A stretch of DNA of 64,000 nt from positions 868,001 through 932,000 of the forward strand of contig NZ_CP064689.1 of assembly GCF_023100945.1 (NCBI RefSeq), read 5' to 3'. Below the pieces are notes generated by a model, which did not search any database, was not told where the DNA came from, and saw nothing but the letters and a program-made list of their open reading frames with translations. This document shows, one piece after another, positions 52,777 to 61,111 of this stretch; position 1 is the stretch's first letter, and each line of letters begins with the position of its first letter. This DNA is from Bradyrhizobium sp. 200. Its GTDB lineage: Bacteria > Pseudomonadota > Alphaproteobacteria > Rhizobiales > Xanthobacteraceae. Both the position numbers and the translations under genes were made by a program.

Positions 52777-53211
52777 ATGGCAAAGACGGTTCACACGACC
52801 AACTGCTTCGACACCTTCATCCAGGTCGCGGAAGATTGTCCCGCGCGTACCGGCGAGGAGCCGCCGGCCCGCGCGGGGAATCCGACGGTGGCAGGCCTGC
52901 AATACAGGATGATTGCGGAAGCGCCCTACAAGCACACCTCGGACGACGTGATATTCGCGACCTCCGCCCCTGGCCGGCAACTCGATGCGAAGGCGACGAA
53001 GAAGGAGCGAAGTCTTGCCCGCGACGAATTCTTCTCCAGGGGGCAGGCGTGCCTGAGAGCATCAGGGCTTGGCAAGCGCTTCGGCTGGGGTGTGCACGCC
53101 GATGCCGAGGGGCGCGTTGCGATCTATGCGGTCGACAGCAAGCGCTATCAGGCGCTTGCGCGGGATCCCGATATCAAGCAGGTCCGCGCGATGCGGACGA
53201 AGCGCGCGTGA
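52777..53211 (+). CDS. DUF6157 family protein
   Basis: A 144-residue soluble protein whose conserved blocks, HTTNCFDTFIQVAEDCPA at the N-terminus, AEAPYKHTSDDVIF near 47 and FFSRGQACLRASGLGKRFGW near 85, agree with the DUF6157 family. No enzymatic motif is known for this family. It lies 27 bases after the GST gene, so it is likely co-transcribed and controlled by the WYL regulator. It may be a partner in the same detoxification response. Confidence 0.75.
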   Translation: MAKTVHTTNCFDTFIQVAEDCPARTGEEPPARAGNPTVAGLQYRMIAEAPYKHTSDDVIFATSAPGRQLDAKATKKERSLARDEFFSRGQACLRASGLGKRFGWGVHADAEGRVAIYAVDSKRYQALARDPDIKQVRAMRTKRA

Positions 53212-53221
53212 ATTTTTCCTC

Positions 53222-54007
53222 TCAGAATTTCGGCGGGCGTTTCTCGGCAAACGCCTTGATGCCTTCCTTGATCTCGGCGCTGCGCATGCTCTCGCGGTGG
53301 CGGAGGTCGGCGGCTTCTTCATCGAATTTGCCGCGGGCGAATTCGTTGATGGCGCGCTTCATGCCGCGCATCGCAAGCGGCGCGTTGCCGGCCAGGATGG
53401 TGGCGAGCCGGTCGACTTCCTCGTCGAGCGCTTCCGCCGGCACCATGGCGGTGAGGTAGCCGATCCGCAGCATTTCCGGCGCCGTGATTTTTTGCGCGGT
53501 GAGGAACAGCATTTTGGCATTGTCGACGCCGAGCCGCGACACATAGCGGGCGATGCCGCTCTTGTAATAGTGCAGGCCGAGTCGGGCAGCCGGCATGAAC
53601 ATTTCAGCCGTATCGACGCCGATGCGGAAGTCGCAGGCCAGTGCCAGGTCGGTCGAGCCGCCATACACGCCGCCATTGAGCCGGCAGATCGTCGGCACGC
53701 CAAGGTCCTCCAGGCGGTCGACCACCGCCTCGAAAGCCGATCCCGCGCTCGGTTGCGCGGTCGCGCTGGTGGCGCGATCTGCGACCGAATTGAGATCGTA
53801 GCCGGCGCTGAAGGCGCGGCCAGTGCCGGTCAGCACCAGCACGCGGATGGCGGGATCGGTCTCGATCCGGTCGAACAATTTCACGAGATCGCCGAGATCC
53901 TCGCTCTGCAGCCGGTTCAGATGTTTCGGCCGGTTGAGGCGGATGGTGGCGCTGGCGCCGCTGATCTCGAGTATGGGCGCGCTCGCCGTCTCGGCTGCAT
54001 CAGCCAT
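53222..54007 (-). CDS. Enoyl-CoA hydratase/isomerase family protein
   Basis: Crotonase-fold protein of 261 aa. The oxyanion stretch GRAFSAGYDLNSVAD is near residue 60 and NGGVYGGSTDLALACDFRIG near 110; the loop ARLGLHYYKSGIARYVSRLG replaces the catalytic-Glu segment of classical hydratases. The ATG at 54007 is chosen because a GGAG box lies six bases upstream, while the first in-frame ATG at 54019 has none. It converges with the DUF6157 gene and follows the channel gene at 54038 on the same strand. Substrate unknown. Confidence 0.88.
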   Translation of the reverse strand: MADAAETASAPILEISGASATIRLNRPKHLNRLQSEDLGDLVKLFDRIETDPAIRVLVLTGTGRAFSAGYDLNSVADRATSATAQPSAGSAFEAVVDRLEDLGVPTICRLNGGVYGGSTDLALACDFRIGVDTAEMFMPAARLGLHYYKSGIARYVSRLGVDNAKMLFLTAQKITAPEMLRIGYLTAMVPAEALDEEVDRLATILAGNAPLAMRGMKRAINEFARGKFDEEAADLRHRESMRSAEIKEGIKAFAEKRPPKF

Positions 54008-54037
54008 GCTGTTCTCCATTGTTCTTGTTTGTTTGAA

Positions 54038-55150
54038 CTATTCATTCTCTTGCGTACGACGCCTGGCTTCGGCGTCGATGGTTTCGGCCAGATCAGGATG
54101 CCGCGCCATCAGCAGGCGGAAATCCACGAGATCGAGCACCAGGAGCCGCGTCACCTTGGTGGTCGTGACATTGGCGCCGCGCACACTATTGCCGAGCAGG
54201 GCCATCTCGCCGAAGAACGCGCCCTCGCCGAGCGCCACCTTCTTGCCGGGCAATTCAACCTCGGCTTCGCCGGCGGCGATGAAATACATGCAGTCGCCTT
54301 GCTGGCCCTTGCGGATGATCATGGTGCGCGCCGGCAGATCCATGGTTCGCAGCATGTGGGTGACGTCTGCAATCGCGGCCGGGCCGAGATGGGCGAAGAA
54401 CGGCACCTTGCTGACGGTCTCCCACGTCTTCAGGAAATTGTCGCGGCGGGTCTCGGCGGCAAAGCCGGTCGCCAGAATACCGGTCCAGAGCCCGAACACG
54501 CCGAGGCCGGAGATCATGACCAGCGCGGCGACCATTCGGCCGAGCGGCGTGATCGGCACCACGTCGCCATAGCCGGTCGTGGTTAGCGTCACCACCGCCC
54601 ACCACAGCGCGGCCGGCATGCTGCCGAAGGGGGCCGGCTGCACGTCGCGTTCGAGGAAATATTCCGCGACCGACGCCAGGAATACCACCATCAGGAAGAT
54701 CACGAGCACGCTGAACAGCGGCCCCGATTCCAGCACCAGCACGCGCCGCAACTGCCGCAGCCCCGGGATGCCCGGAACGACCTTGAGCACCCAGAGGACG
54801 CTGAGCAGCCACGCCGTCCTGGGCTCGATGCCCGAGAGCAGCGCGACCGGCACGGCCAGGGCGCCGATCGCGTCGACGATCCCGCTGCTGGAAAGCGCGT
54901 AGAGCGATAGCCGCCCTTGCCGCGCCATGTGGCGCAGCCGCACCAGCCATTCGAACACGAAATAGACGAGGCACGTCCACAGCACCGCGTCGACCCAACG
55001 GTGCGCCGCCTCATAGGCCGGAGCCGTGGTGAGCGCCACCATCGCAGCGACGCCGGCCGCGACGGCGGCATAGGCCGCCTTGGTCATGTTGCGGCCGGCC
55101 GTCTTGGCGGTGAACTGAGCCAGTGCCGAGAGAACGAGCCGCTTGGACAT
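54038..55150 (-). CDS. Cyclic-nucleotide-gated potassium channel (MloK1 type)
   Basis: A six-helix channel of 370 aa. The S1-S4 region spans about residues 20-150, the pore helix and selectivity filter read LTTTGYGDVVP near 215, and S6 follows. The C-terminal cyclic-nucleotide domain (about 260-355) contains GEGAFFGEMALLGNSVRGAN, with the phosphate-binding Glu and Arg present. Length and layout match Mesorhizobium MloK1 (355 aa), which opens on cAMP binding. The ATG at 55150 has no strong box. It is divergent from another cyclic-nucleotide membrane protein gene at 55457, which suggests shared cAMP signalling. Confidence 0.9.
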   Translation of the reverse strand: MSKRLVLSALAQFTAKTAGRNMTKAAYAAVAAGVAAMVALTTAPAYEAAHRWVDAVLWTCLVYFVFEWLVRLRHMARQGRLSLYALSSSGIVDAIGALAVPVALLSGIEPRTAWLLSVLWVLKVVPGIPGLRQLRRVLVLESGPLFSVLVIFLMVVFLASVAEYFLERDVQPAPFGSMPAALWWAVVTLTTTGYGDVVPITPLGRMVAALVMISGLGVFGLWTGILATGFAAETRRDNFLKTWETVSKVPFFAHLGPAAIADVTHMLRTMDLPARTMIIRKGQQGDCMYFIAAGEAEVELPGKKVALGEGAFFGEMALLGNSVRGANVTTTKVTRLLVLDLVDFRLLMARHPDLAETIDAEARRRTQENE

Positions 55151-55456
55151 CGGATGAAGAGAGGCCTGATGGGTGCAATAAAAGCTGGATAACGGCCAAG
55201 CCGCAGCGTGGCCAATGCCCGCAAAGTGCCTGCCTGCGGGGAGGCCGTCAACGACGGCCTTCACACGGCGCTGCGCGTCCTCGGGGCCGCCGCTCCGGCC
55301 GCCGCCGGGAGCCGGGGCTGAGGGCCGAATTTTACCCCGGCAATCGTGAGAATCCCGACAATTCGTCGTTCTTTCCTCGTATATCAAAATGGTCCCGCGG
55401 ACATTACGATAGCGGGCACTGCAACAGAATCACGTTTAGATATTGGTTGGTTTCCG

Positions 55457-56122
55457 ATGGATACGTCTCATCTGGCACAACACGCAGGAACCGCGGGCGC
55501 GCTGTTCGCGACAATTTTCGTGGTCGCCACCACCACGATGAAGACCATGATCCCGTTGCGGGTCTTCGGCATTCTCGCCAACGTCATCCTGATCGTGACC
55601 GCGATCCCGGCCCATAACTACCTGGTCATGGTGGTGCAGTTCGCCATGCTGCTGGTCAATTCCTACCGCTTGCACCAGATGCTGCAGTTGGTGCGCGACG
55701 TGAAGAAGTCCGTCAACAGCGACCTGTCGATGGAATGGCTGAAGCCGTTCATGACCGAGCGTCAATGCGCCGCCGGCGAGATCCTGTTCTACAAGGACGA
55801 AAAGGCCGAGGACATGCTCTATATCGTCAGCGGCAGGTTCAAGCTGGTCGAGTCGGGCATCGTGCTGCCGGTCGGCGCCATCGTCGGCGAACTCGGCATG
55901 CTGTCGCCGTCGAACATGCGAACCCAGACGCTGGAATGCGTGGAAGCCGGCCTCGTCCTGAGCGTCAGCTACAGCAAGGTCGAGGAGCTCTACGTACAGA
56001 ACCCGGCGTTCGGCTTCTACTTCCTTCGCCTGGCCAGCGCCCGCCTGTTTCAGAACCTCGAGACGTTGCAGCAGCAGTTGAACCAGCAAACGGCATCCGC
56101 CGCCGTGCCGAAGCCTGCATAG
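55457..56122 (+). CDS. Three-helix membrane protein with a cyclic-nucleotide-binding domain (Popeye-like layout)
   Basis: A 221-residue protein. Three hydrophobic segments (about residues 14-32, 34-50 and 55-72) are followed by a cyclic-nucleotide-binding fold (about 95-200). The phosphate-binding stretch GELGMLSPSNMRTQT keeps the Glu and the Arg-Thr pair. There is no helix-turn-helix, so it is not a Crp-type regulator. The three-helix plus cNMP order is that of animal Popeye (POPDC) cAMP effectors, for which bacterial relatives are known. It is divergent from the MloK1-type channel gene and 19 bases before the DUF6537 gene. Confidence 0.8.
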   Translation: MDTSHLAQHAGTAGALFATIFVVATTTMKTMIPLRVFGILANVILIVTAIPAHNYLVMVVQFAMLLVNSYRLHQMLQLVRDVKKSVNSDLSMEWLKPFMTERQCAAGEILFYKDEKAEDMLYIVSGRFKLVESGIVLPVGAIVGELGMLSPSNMRTQTLECVEAGLVLSVSYSKVEELYVQNPAFGFYFLRLASARLFQNLETLQQQLNQQTASAAVPKPA

Positions 56123-56141
56123 AGGCCGGGAGCCCAAGGGA

Positions 56142-57014
56142 GTGGCAGACCGCGGTATCCTGTCGTCGTTGCGCTATTTGTTCGCCGATATCATCGGCGA
56201 CGATGACGACACGCCGCCGTTTTTGCCCGAGGGGCTGCCGGAGCCGGCGATGGCGGCGGCGAGCGACGCCATCCATCTGCTCATCGACTATCAGGGCCCG
56301 AGCTACGCCAACCTCTATGTCCACCGGTTGCGGCGGTTCGTCGGCAAGCAAGGCGTCGACGATGCGATGCTGACCGAGATTGCGCGGCTGATGGCGGTGC
56401 GCATGAGCTATGAGGATCCGATCCGGATCGCGCAGCTCAAGCTCATCGAACGCGATGGCCGGCCCGGCGCGTCGGCCGGGTCCGTCGACGTCAGGAAATT
56501 TCGAATCGAAGAATTGATCGGCGCGCTTCCCGCTGTCTTCGCCGAGTATTTGCTCGATGCCCTCGAATGGGCAGGCTGGGTCAACAAGCGGGTCTCCATC
56601 CGCTTCAGCAGCGCAAGCCGGTTCGGCATCCGCCGCCTCAAGATCGAGGCGGGGCTGCGGCGATGGCGGCTGCTCTCGGTGCGTTATGCCAAGGAGCGGG
56701 TCTGGGTCGAACGCTGGCTGCACATGATCGACCGCAGCCTGACCAAACAGCCCCAGGCGGCGCCTGCGATCGTGCAGACCGCAACCATGATCGAGGGCTA
56801 TGGCGACGTCTATCGGCAGGGCATGGCGGACTGGAATGCGATCATCGATGGCCTGGTCAAGCCGACATTCGATGGCGTGCTGGCGCTGCCTGATCTGGGC
56901 AGCGCGGTGACTGAGGCGCGCGCCGCCGCATTACCCGACCCGCGGCAGGCGGCGCTCAAGCGCAAGATCGCTGAAATCCGCGCGCGATTGCCGGCCGGCT
57001 CGAACGCGGCCTGA
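56142..57014 (+). CDS. Free-standing DUF6537 protein (like the C-terminal part of indolepyruvate ferredoxin oxidoreductase IorB)
   Basis: A 290-residue protein recognised by blocks found in the C-terminal part of large IorB proteins: VRMSYEDPIRIAQLKLI (near residue 88), RRWRLLSVRYAKERVWVERW (near 173), IEGYGDVYRQGMADWNAIID (near 225) and AALPDPRQAALKRKIAEI. The N-terminal oxidoreductase gamma domain is absent, as are thiamine-diphosphate and iron-sulfur motifs. It therefore cannot be an oxidoreductase alone and may be a binding or scaffold module. The GTG at 56142 follows a GGGAG box. It is cotranscribed with the Popeye-like gene. Identification is from memory of the family. Confidence 0.7.
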   Translation: MADRGILSSLRYLFADIIGDDDDTPPFLPEGLPEPAMAAASDAIHLLIDYQGPSYANLYVHRLRRFVGKQGVDDAMLTEIARLMAVRMSYEDPIRIAQLKLIERDGRPGASAGSVDVRKFRIEELIGALPAVFAEYLLDALEWAGWVNKRVSIRFSSASRFGIRRLKIEAGLRRWRLLSVRYAKERVWVERWLHMIDRSLTKQPQAAPAIVQTATMIEGYGDVYRQGMADWNAIIDGLVKPTFDGVLALPDLGSAVTEARAAALPDPRQAALKRKIAEIRARLPAGSNAA

Positions 57015-57016
57015 TT

Positions 57017-58426
57017 TTACGCACTCTGCGCGGTCTTTACGACCACGACCTTTTCGTCTTGCGTATGACCCTGGACGGCATGCCGCTTGATATGTTCGCG
57101 GCGCAAGCCGATTTCGTCGCGCACGAATTCATAGCCGAGCTTGAAGGTATCCAGTCCGTCGCTGGAGATAGTCCCGTCGCGCAAGCCGATCACCACGCCG
57201 CGCAGGATCCCTTCCAGCTCGTCCTGCAGTTCATCGAGAGCGTCGAGACTCGTGGCGTATTCCATGCGCTCGCCGACATCGAGAATGGCGGTTGCGAGCT
57301 GGCTGGCCTTCTCCGGTGCGATCCGGGTGACCTTGGTGTAGATGGCGGCAAAGATCGTGCCGATGATGCTGAGCGCCGCCAGGGCGACATACATCAGGTC
57401 GCTATAGCGCTCGATAAAGGACTTGATTTCGTCGTTGATGTATTCGGCGGCGCCGGGATGCGCCACGATGAAGGCGTCCTTGTCGGTCGCCGCCGGCTCG
57501 ATCTTGGAGGCGAAGCCGTCGGTGAGCGCAAGCTCGGCCTTGTTCTCGTAGATGATCCGCGCCAGGTCGCCCACGGTCGTGTTGGAGAGCTTGGATTGAG
57601 CGACCAGCAGCCATTCGAGCCCGATGGTGTCGACATCTTCCGCAGGCACGGCAGGCGAGGCGGACAGCATTCCGGTCGCCACCGTTTCCTCGGATATCGC
57701 CGGGTATTTCCTCGCGATCGCTTTCGCCGAATCGATCGCATTCAGCGTGAAGCCGCCGCGCCTGGTAGATTGCTCGTAGCTCTTGTCCTTCACGATCTGC
57801 GAAGCGTGCGCGATCTTGACGATGGCGCCGAACCCTCCGGCGAATAGCTGGTCGAAGGTCGAGCTTGGCGGCGCCATCTGGACCCGCGTCGCCGCATCCG
57901 GGGTGTCGGAGAGTTCGAGAATATTGCGCACCAGCGCAGCCCCGCTCTCGCTGTCGGCTATGACCGCGATCTTCTTTTTCTTCAGCTCGGCAATGGTTTT
58001 GATTTTCTTGCCGTTCGGGCTGATCAAGAGAAGCAGGTCATGTTCGAGGAGCGCCAGCGCGCGGGCGCGGGGCGGTATCCTGGCGTCGGTGCGCAATATC
58101 GCAAGGTTGGCTTCCCTGCGGTCGAACTGCGACAACGCCTTGGCATTGTCGCCGTTGGTCACGATCTTGAGCCGCAGCCGCGAGGAATTGTTCTTCAGCA
58201 CCGTCGCCAGCCGGGCGGCGAAGCGCGCCTCGGGGCCGTTGGCCTCACCGACGGCAAACACCAGCGTCTCGGAATTGCGCAGCCAGGTCCGGCCACCCCA
58301 CACCACGGCGGCGGTCAGGATCAGGGTCAGGATGGAAAACAGCAGGATCTGGGTCCGGTTGCTCTTGACCACTCGCGTACGGCGACGCGGCATTTCCGGA
58401 TGTGGCGTTGGGGCTTCAGCACTCAT
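57017..58426 (-). CDS. Membrane-anchored TAXI-family solute-binding protein
   Basis: A 469-residue protein with an uncleaved N-terminal helix (about residues 27-45). A periplasmic TAXI (TRAP-associated extracytoplasmic immunogenic) domain spans about 50-340 (LVFAVGEANGPEARFAARLA, FDQLFAGGFGAIVKIAH, TVGDLARIIYENK). A second helix (about 345-367, LMYVALAALSIIGTIFAAIY) and a cytoplasmic tail of about 100 residues follow. No DctQ/DctM-type TRAP membrane genes are nearby. With both a periplasmic sensor and a cytoplasmic tail it may signal across the membrane rather than feed a transporter; this is inference. Confidence 0.85.
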   Translation of the reverse strand: MSAEAPTPHPEMPRRRTRVVKSNRTQILLFSILTLILTAAVVWGGRTWLRNSETLVFAVGEANGPEARFAARLATVLKNNSSRLRLKIVTNGDNAKALSQFDRREANLAILRTDARIPPRARALALLEHDLLLLISPNGKKIKTIAELKKKKIAVIADSESGAALVRNILELSDTPDAATRVQMAPPSSTFDQLFAGGFGAIVKIAHASQIVKDKSYEQSTRRGGFTLNAIDSAKAIARKYPAISEETVATGMLSASPAVPAEDVDTIGLEWLLVAQSKLSNTTVGDLARIIYENKAELALTDGFASKIEPAATDKDAFIVAHPGAAEYINDEIKSFIERYSDLMYVALAALSIIGTIFAAIYTKVTRIAPEKASQLATAILDVGERMEYATSLDALDELQDELEGILRGVVIGLRDGTISSDGLDTFKLGYEFVRDEIGLRREHIKRHAVQGHTQDEKVVVVKTAQSA

Positions 58427-58793
58427 GGCTCGTACCCGGAGGTCAGGGACGTGTCGCCGCCGAACTGGCGCGGCAGGCCGTCCGAATGAATTCGTAAATA
58501 CCTAGAAAAGAACGATAATTTGCCCGCCAGCCAATGATAGCCCGCTCCTATGGGATTGCAAAGCGCGCCGGACGGTAACCTTACCCCGCGGGCCGCGCTG
58601 CGCGCGGCTGCCGCAGTATCGCAGTTCCGCCACACCGTGCGATTTTCAGACTACCCACAGGTGCATTCCGGCGCGGGAGATGTCATAAATAAAGGCAACG
58701 TTCGAAATAGCCCGGGTTTGACAAGAACATTGCGCTGACAGCCTAGGTCCCGGTTTTTCGCCACCCCGTCAGTCCCAGCAAAGGGCGTCAGCT
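58427..58793. other. Intergenic region with no supported gene
   Basis: This 367-base divergent spacer contains no recognisable gene, RNA or repeat family. A TTGACA hexamer near 58718 is a possible -35 element for the DUF3307 gene, but no good -10 follows at the right distance. Confidence 0.5.
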
Positions 58794-59201
58794 TTGTTGT
58801 TCCCTTCGATGTCGTCCTCGGTCCCGGTAGGTGCGCTGGTAGGATGGATGCTGCTTCTCACGGTGAAGCACGTCATTGCCGACTTCATGCTGCAGAACTC
58901 CTGGATGGCGATCGGCAAGGATCAAAAGACCGGCTGGGCCCTGCCGCTATTGGCGCATTGCCTCGTGCACCTCGCGGTTGGGCTGGTGCTGATCCTGATG
59001 GTCGCGCCGCGATTCTGGTTCGTCGCGTTCATCGATTTCGCCATTCACATCACCGTCGACCGCATCAAGGGGATCATCGCGTCCCGGTTCGGCGTGACGC
59101 TGGAGAACGAGCATCCGTGGTTCTGGACGCTGATCGGCGTCGATCAGGCGCTGCACCATCTCACCGGTTTCGGCCTGGCGATCTTCATGGCGGCGAACTG
59201 A
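58794..59201 (+). CDS. DUF3307 family membrane protein
   Basis: A small membrane protein of 135 aa (130 if the ATG at 58809 is used). Hydrophobic segments start with WMLLLTVKHVIADFMLQNSW, the DUF3307 hallmark with conserved Lys-His and Asp, continue through LLAHCLVHLAVGLVLILMVA, and end near GVDQALHHLTGF. The conserved histidines and aspartates within helices suggest a catalytic or metal site, but the family is uncharacterised. The TTG at 58794 has an AAGGG box eight bases upstream, whereas the ATG has none. Confidence 0.78.
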   Translation: MLFPSMSSSVPVGALVGWMLLLTVKHVIADFMLQNSWMAIGKDQKTGWALPLLAHCLVHLAVGLVLILMVAPRFWFVAFIDFAIHITVDRIKGIIASRFGVTLENEHPWFWTLIGVDQALHHLTGFGLAIFMAAN

Positions 59202-59401
59202 TCCGGCGGCCGGCGACATCGGCTGGCCTCCTCGTTTCAATCCTCCTCCGGCATCGGAAGCCGCGCATCCACCGCCGCGCGAATCAAGCCCCGATTCCAA
59301 TTCAGGAGTGACTGGCAAGCCCCTCCGGAACACTACTGATGCGGGTGGTTAACCTTTCATTAGAGTATTGCACTGCATCTTCCGCAAAGGGAGAACCCGC
59401 A

Positions 59402-59806
59402 ATGTTTTCAAGCCGTGACGCCTTCGAGAACGATTTCTGTCCGGTCCGGGACGAGCTGCTTGGCGAGATGTATCGCGCCAATGCAAATGGCCTGCCGCTC
59501 CTGGTGGAAAGCGTTTCGTCCGAGGTCCGCGCCATGCTGGCGCTATTCTGCTACCGCCGCAGCCACCTCCACGCGCTGGCCCTTGCCATCGCGGCGAGTT
59601 GCACCGAACGCGAGCTGATCCATTTCGGCGGCCGGGTCGGTTCCACGCTCTATGCGCTGTCGCGCGAACCCGCCGCGCGTTCCGCTGTTTCGTCATCTCA
59701 CGGCGGCCGCAAGCCGATCACGCTCTCGACCAAGCCGCTCTCGACGTTCAAGCCGATCGAGGACGAGATCGACGACGAAGATTTTGTGGAAGCGGTGACG
59801 GCGTAA
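59402..59806 (+). CDS. Conserved hypothetical protein (134 aa)
   Basis: A soluble protein with a helical N-terminal half (DAFENDFCPVRDELLGEMYR, SSEVRAMLALFCYRRSHLHA) and a low-complexity acidic tail (PIEDEIDDEDFVEAVTA). The ATG at 59402 follows a GGGAG box, supporting translation. No known domain or motif is recognised, and no signal peptide is present. It stands between the DUF3307 gene and a family C repeat, apparently as its own transcription unit. Confidence 0.7.
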   Translation: MFSSRDAFENDFCPVRDELLGEMYRANANGLPLLVESVSSEVRAMLALFCYRRSHLHALALAIAASCTERELIHFGGRVGSTLYALSREPAARSAVSSSHGGRKPITLSTKPLSTFKPIEDEIDDEDFVEAVTA

Positions 59807-59820
59807 GCTTGTTCAGCGCG

Positions 59821-59906
59821 TAGCCCGAGTGAAGCGCAGCGCAACCCGGGGTTCTCTCGCAACCGGCTCGACTTGTCCCGGATTGCGCTGCGCTCCATCC
59901 GGGCTA
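59821..59906. repeat. Palindromic intergenic element, family C, copy 2
   Basis: TAGCCCGAGTGAAGCGCAGC at the left and GCGCTGCGCTCCATCCGGGC at the right; inner GCAACCCGGG and CCCGGATTGC. It separates the convergent genes ending at 59806 and 59924. Confidence 0.85.
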
Positions 59907-59923
59907 CCGCCCATTGCGATAGT

Positions 59924-60238
59924 TTACGCCAGCACCGGCAAGCCGTGGCGCTTTCGCGCCATCGCGCATTCGACATCGCCGGGCAGGCAGGTGCGGCACA
60001 CTTCGGGCCGTACCGCATAGATCAGGCACGACGTCGCCTCGCCGACCTTGCCTGACAGCGCCGAACAGCGGTCGCCATCGCAGCGCATTCCCGACAGTCT
60101 TTCGTTGACGAATCTTTCCGGGATCAGATCGAGGGCGGCATCGTCCTCGATGGTGAAACGCGGCCAGTTCTGCGAGTAGCTGCAGCAGGCGCCGCAGGCC
60201 TGGCAGGGGCTTTCGTTATCGGCGGCGATTCGATGCAT
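59924..60238 (-). CDS. YkgJ-family cysteine-cluster protein
   Basis: A 104-residue cytoplasmic protein with the zinc- or iron-sulfur-type cysteine pattern CQACGACC near residue 12, CDGDRCSAL near 53, SCLIYAVRPEVCRTC near 70, and a final Cys at VECAMA. This is the YkgJ/UPF0153 pattern, whose role is not settled; some members bind Zn or Fe-S. Its length (about 100 aa) is normal. It follows the second WYL regulator gene on the same strand, 71 bases downstream. Confidence 0.85.
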   Translation of the reverse strand: MHRIAADNESPCQACGACCSYSQNWPRFTIEDDAALDLIPERFVNERLSGMRCDGDRCSALSGKVGEATSCLIYAVRPEVCRTCLPGDVECAMARKRHGLPVLA

Positions 60239-60283
60239 GGCCTGCGTTTAGCCCCAAATGACGGTCGCGGCCAGCTACCGCCG

Positions 60284-60322
60284 TCAGGTATCTTTTTCAG
60301 GTACCCTTTTCAGGTATCTTTG
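60284..60322. repeat. Three tandem 13-base repeats at the end of the WYL gene
   Basis: TCAGGTATCTTTT (60284-60296), TCAGGTACCCTTT (60297-60309) and TCAGGTATCTTTG (60310-60322) are consecutive. The third unit contains the stop codon of the leftward WYL gene; the other two lie just downstream of it. Confidence 0.8.
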
Positions 60323-61008
60323 GGCGCTTCCCAGACCAGGCTCCGCCGCCATTTCGCGCGCAGGATGTCGCGCCGTTCCGGATATTTCTCGTCGTGATAG
60401 ACCGCGTCGACGACGCGGTCGGTGCGGAAACTGCGGAAATCCTTCCGCAGTTCGCACCACGCCGCCAGGATCCGCACCGCCTCGTGATAGCCGACCGCGA
60501 TCGGCCAGATCGTACGCTGGCTGTCGCGGCCGTGCTCGTCGCGATAGTTCAGCGTGATCTTTTTGCCCTCGTGGATCTGCGTTCGTGTCCGCACCATGTC
60601 GATGCGGTCGGGCTCCCGGTTCCAGGCCGACCGGGCGCGACTGGCCGGCTCCAGCACGAATGGCCGCAGGCGCTCCGGCACGGTTTCGGCGACTTTTGCC
60701 ATCAGGTCCTGGGCTGCGCGCGCCAGCGCGGGATCGGCATGGCCGACCACCCATTGCGCGCCAAGCACGCAGGCCTCGATCTCATCAGGCGTGAGCATCA
60801 AGGGCGGCAGGTCGAACCCCTTTTCCAGGATGTAGCCCACGCCGGCTTCGCCGCGGATCGGCACCCGCTGTTCGATCAACGTCGTTATATCGCGGTAGAT
60901 GGTTCGCTTCGAGGTTTCCAGCTCGGCCGCGATCGCATCCGCGGTCAGGGGTTTGCGGGTACGCCGAAGCACCTGAATGATCTGGAACAGCCGGTCGGCC
61001 CGTCGCAT
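60310..61008 (-). CDS. WYL-domain transcriptional regulator (second YafY-type)
   Basis: A 232-residue regulator with an N-terminal helix-turn-helix (MRRADRLFQIIQVLRRTRKP, TSKRTIYRDITTLIEQRVPI) and a WYL domain (ITLNYRDEHGRDSQRTIWPI, RILAAWCELRKDFRSFRTDR). It is shorter than the YafY-type at 50988 because it lacks the WCX extension. It is divergent from a small gene at 61112; a palindromic operator copy lies between them and a second precedes the downstream GST gene. It likely represses itself and that operon. Confidence 0.9.
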   Translation of the reverse strand: MRRADRLFQIIQVLRRTRKPLTADAIAAELETSKRTIYRDITTLIEQRVPIRGEAGVGYILEKGFDLPPLMLTPDEIEACVLGAQWVVGHADPALARAAQDLMAKVAETVPERLRPFVLEPASRARSAWNREPDRIDMVRTRTQIHEGKKITLNYRDEHGRDSQRTIWPIAVGYHEAVRILAAWCELRKDFRSFRTDRVVDAVYHDEKYPERRDILRAKWRRSLVWEAPKDT

Positions 61009-61044
61009 GGCTCGTTCTCTTTTCTAAAAAGCACCTGCCCGATG

Positions 61045-61068
61045 CTGACAGCATGTTGGCAGCAGGGG
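61045..61068. promoter_or_regulatory. Operator copy 1 of the second WYL/GST module
   Basis: CTGACA, then GCATGT, then TGGCAGCAG and GGG. The same 24-base pattern, with three differences, recurs at 61357-61380. It lies between the divergent WYL regulator and small-protein genes. Confidence 0.7.
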
Positions 61069-61111
61069 TTTTGTATATCGGGACAACACCGCAATTGAAG
61101 GGAACTTGTCC

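Noticed and set aside
55151..55456. CRP-type binding site between the two cyclic-nucleotide protein genes
   Set aside because: Only isolated half-like words (for example CGTGA) are present; no TGTGA-N6-TCACA pattern was found.
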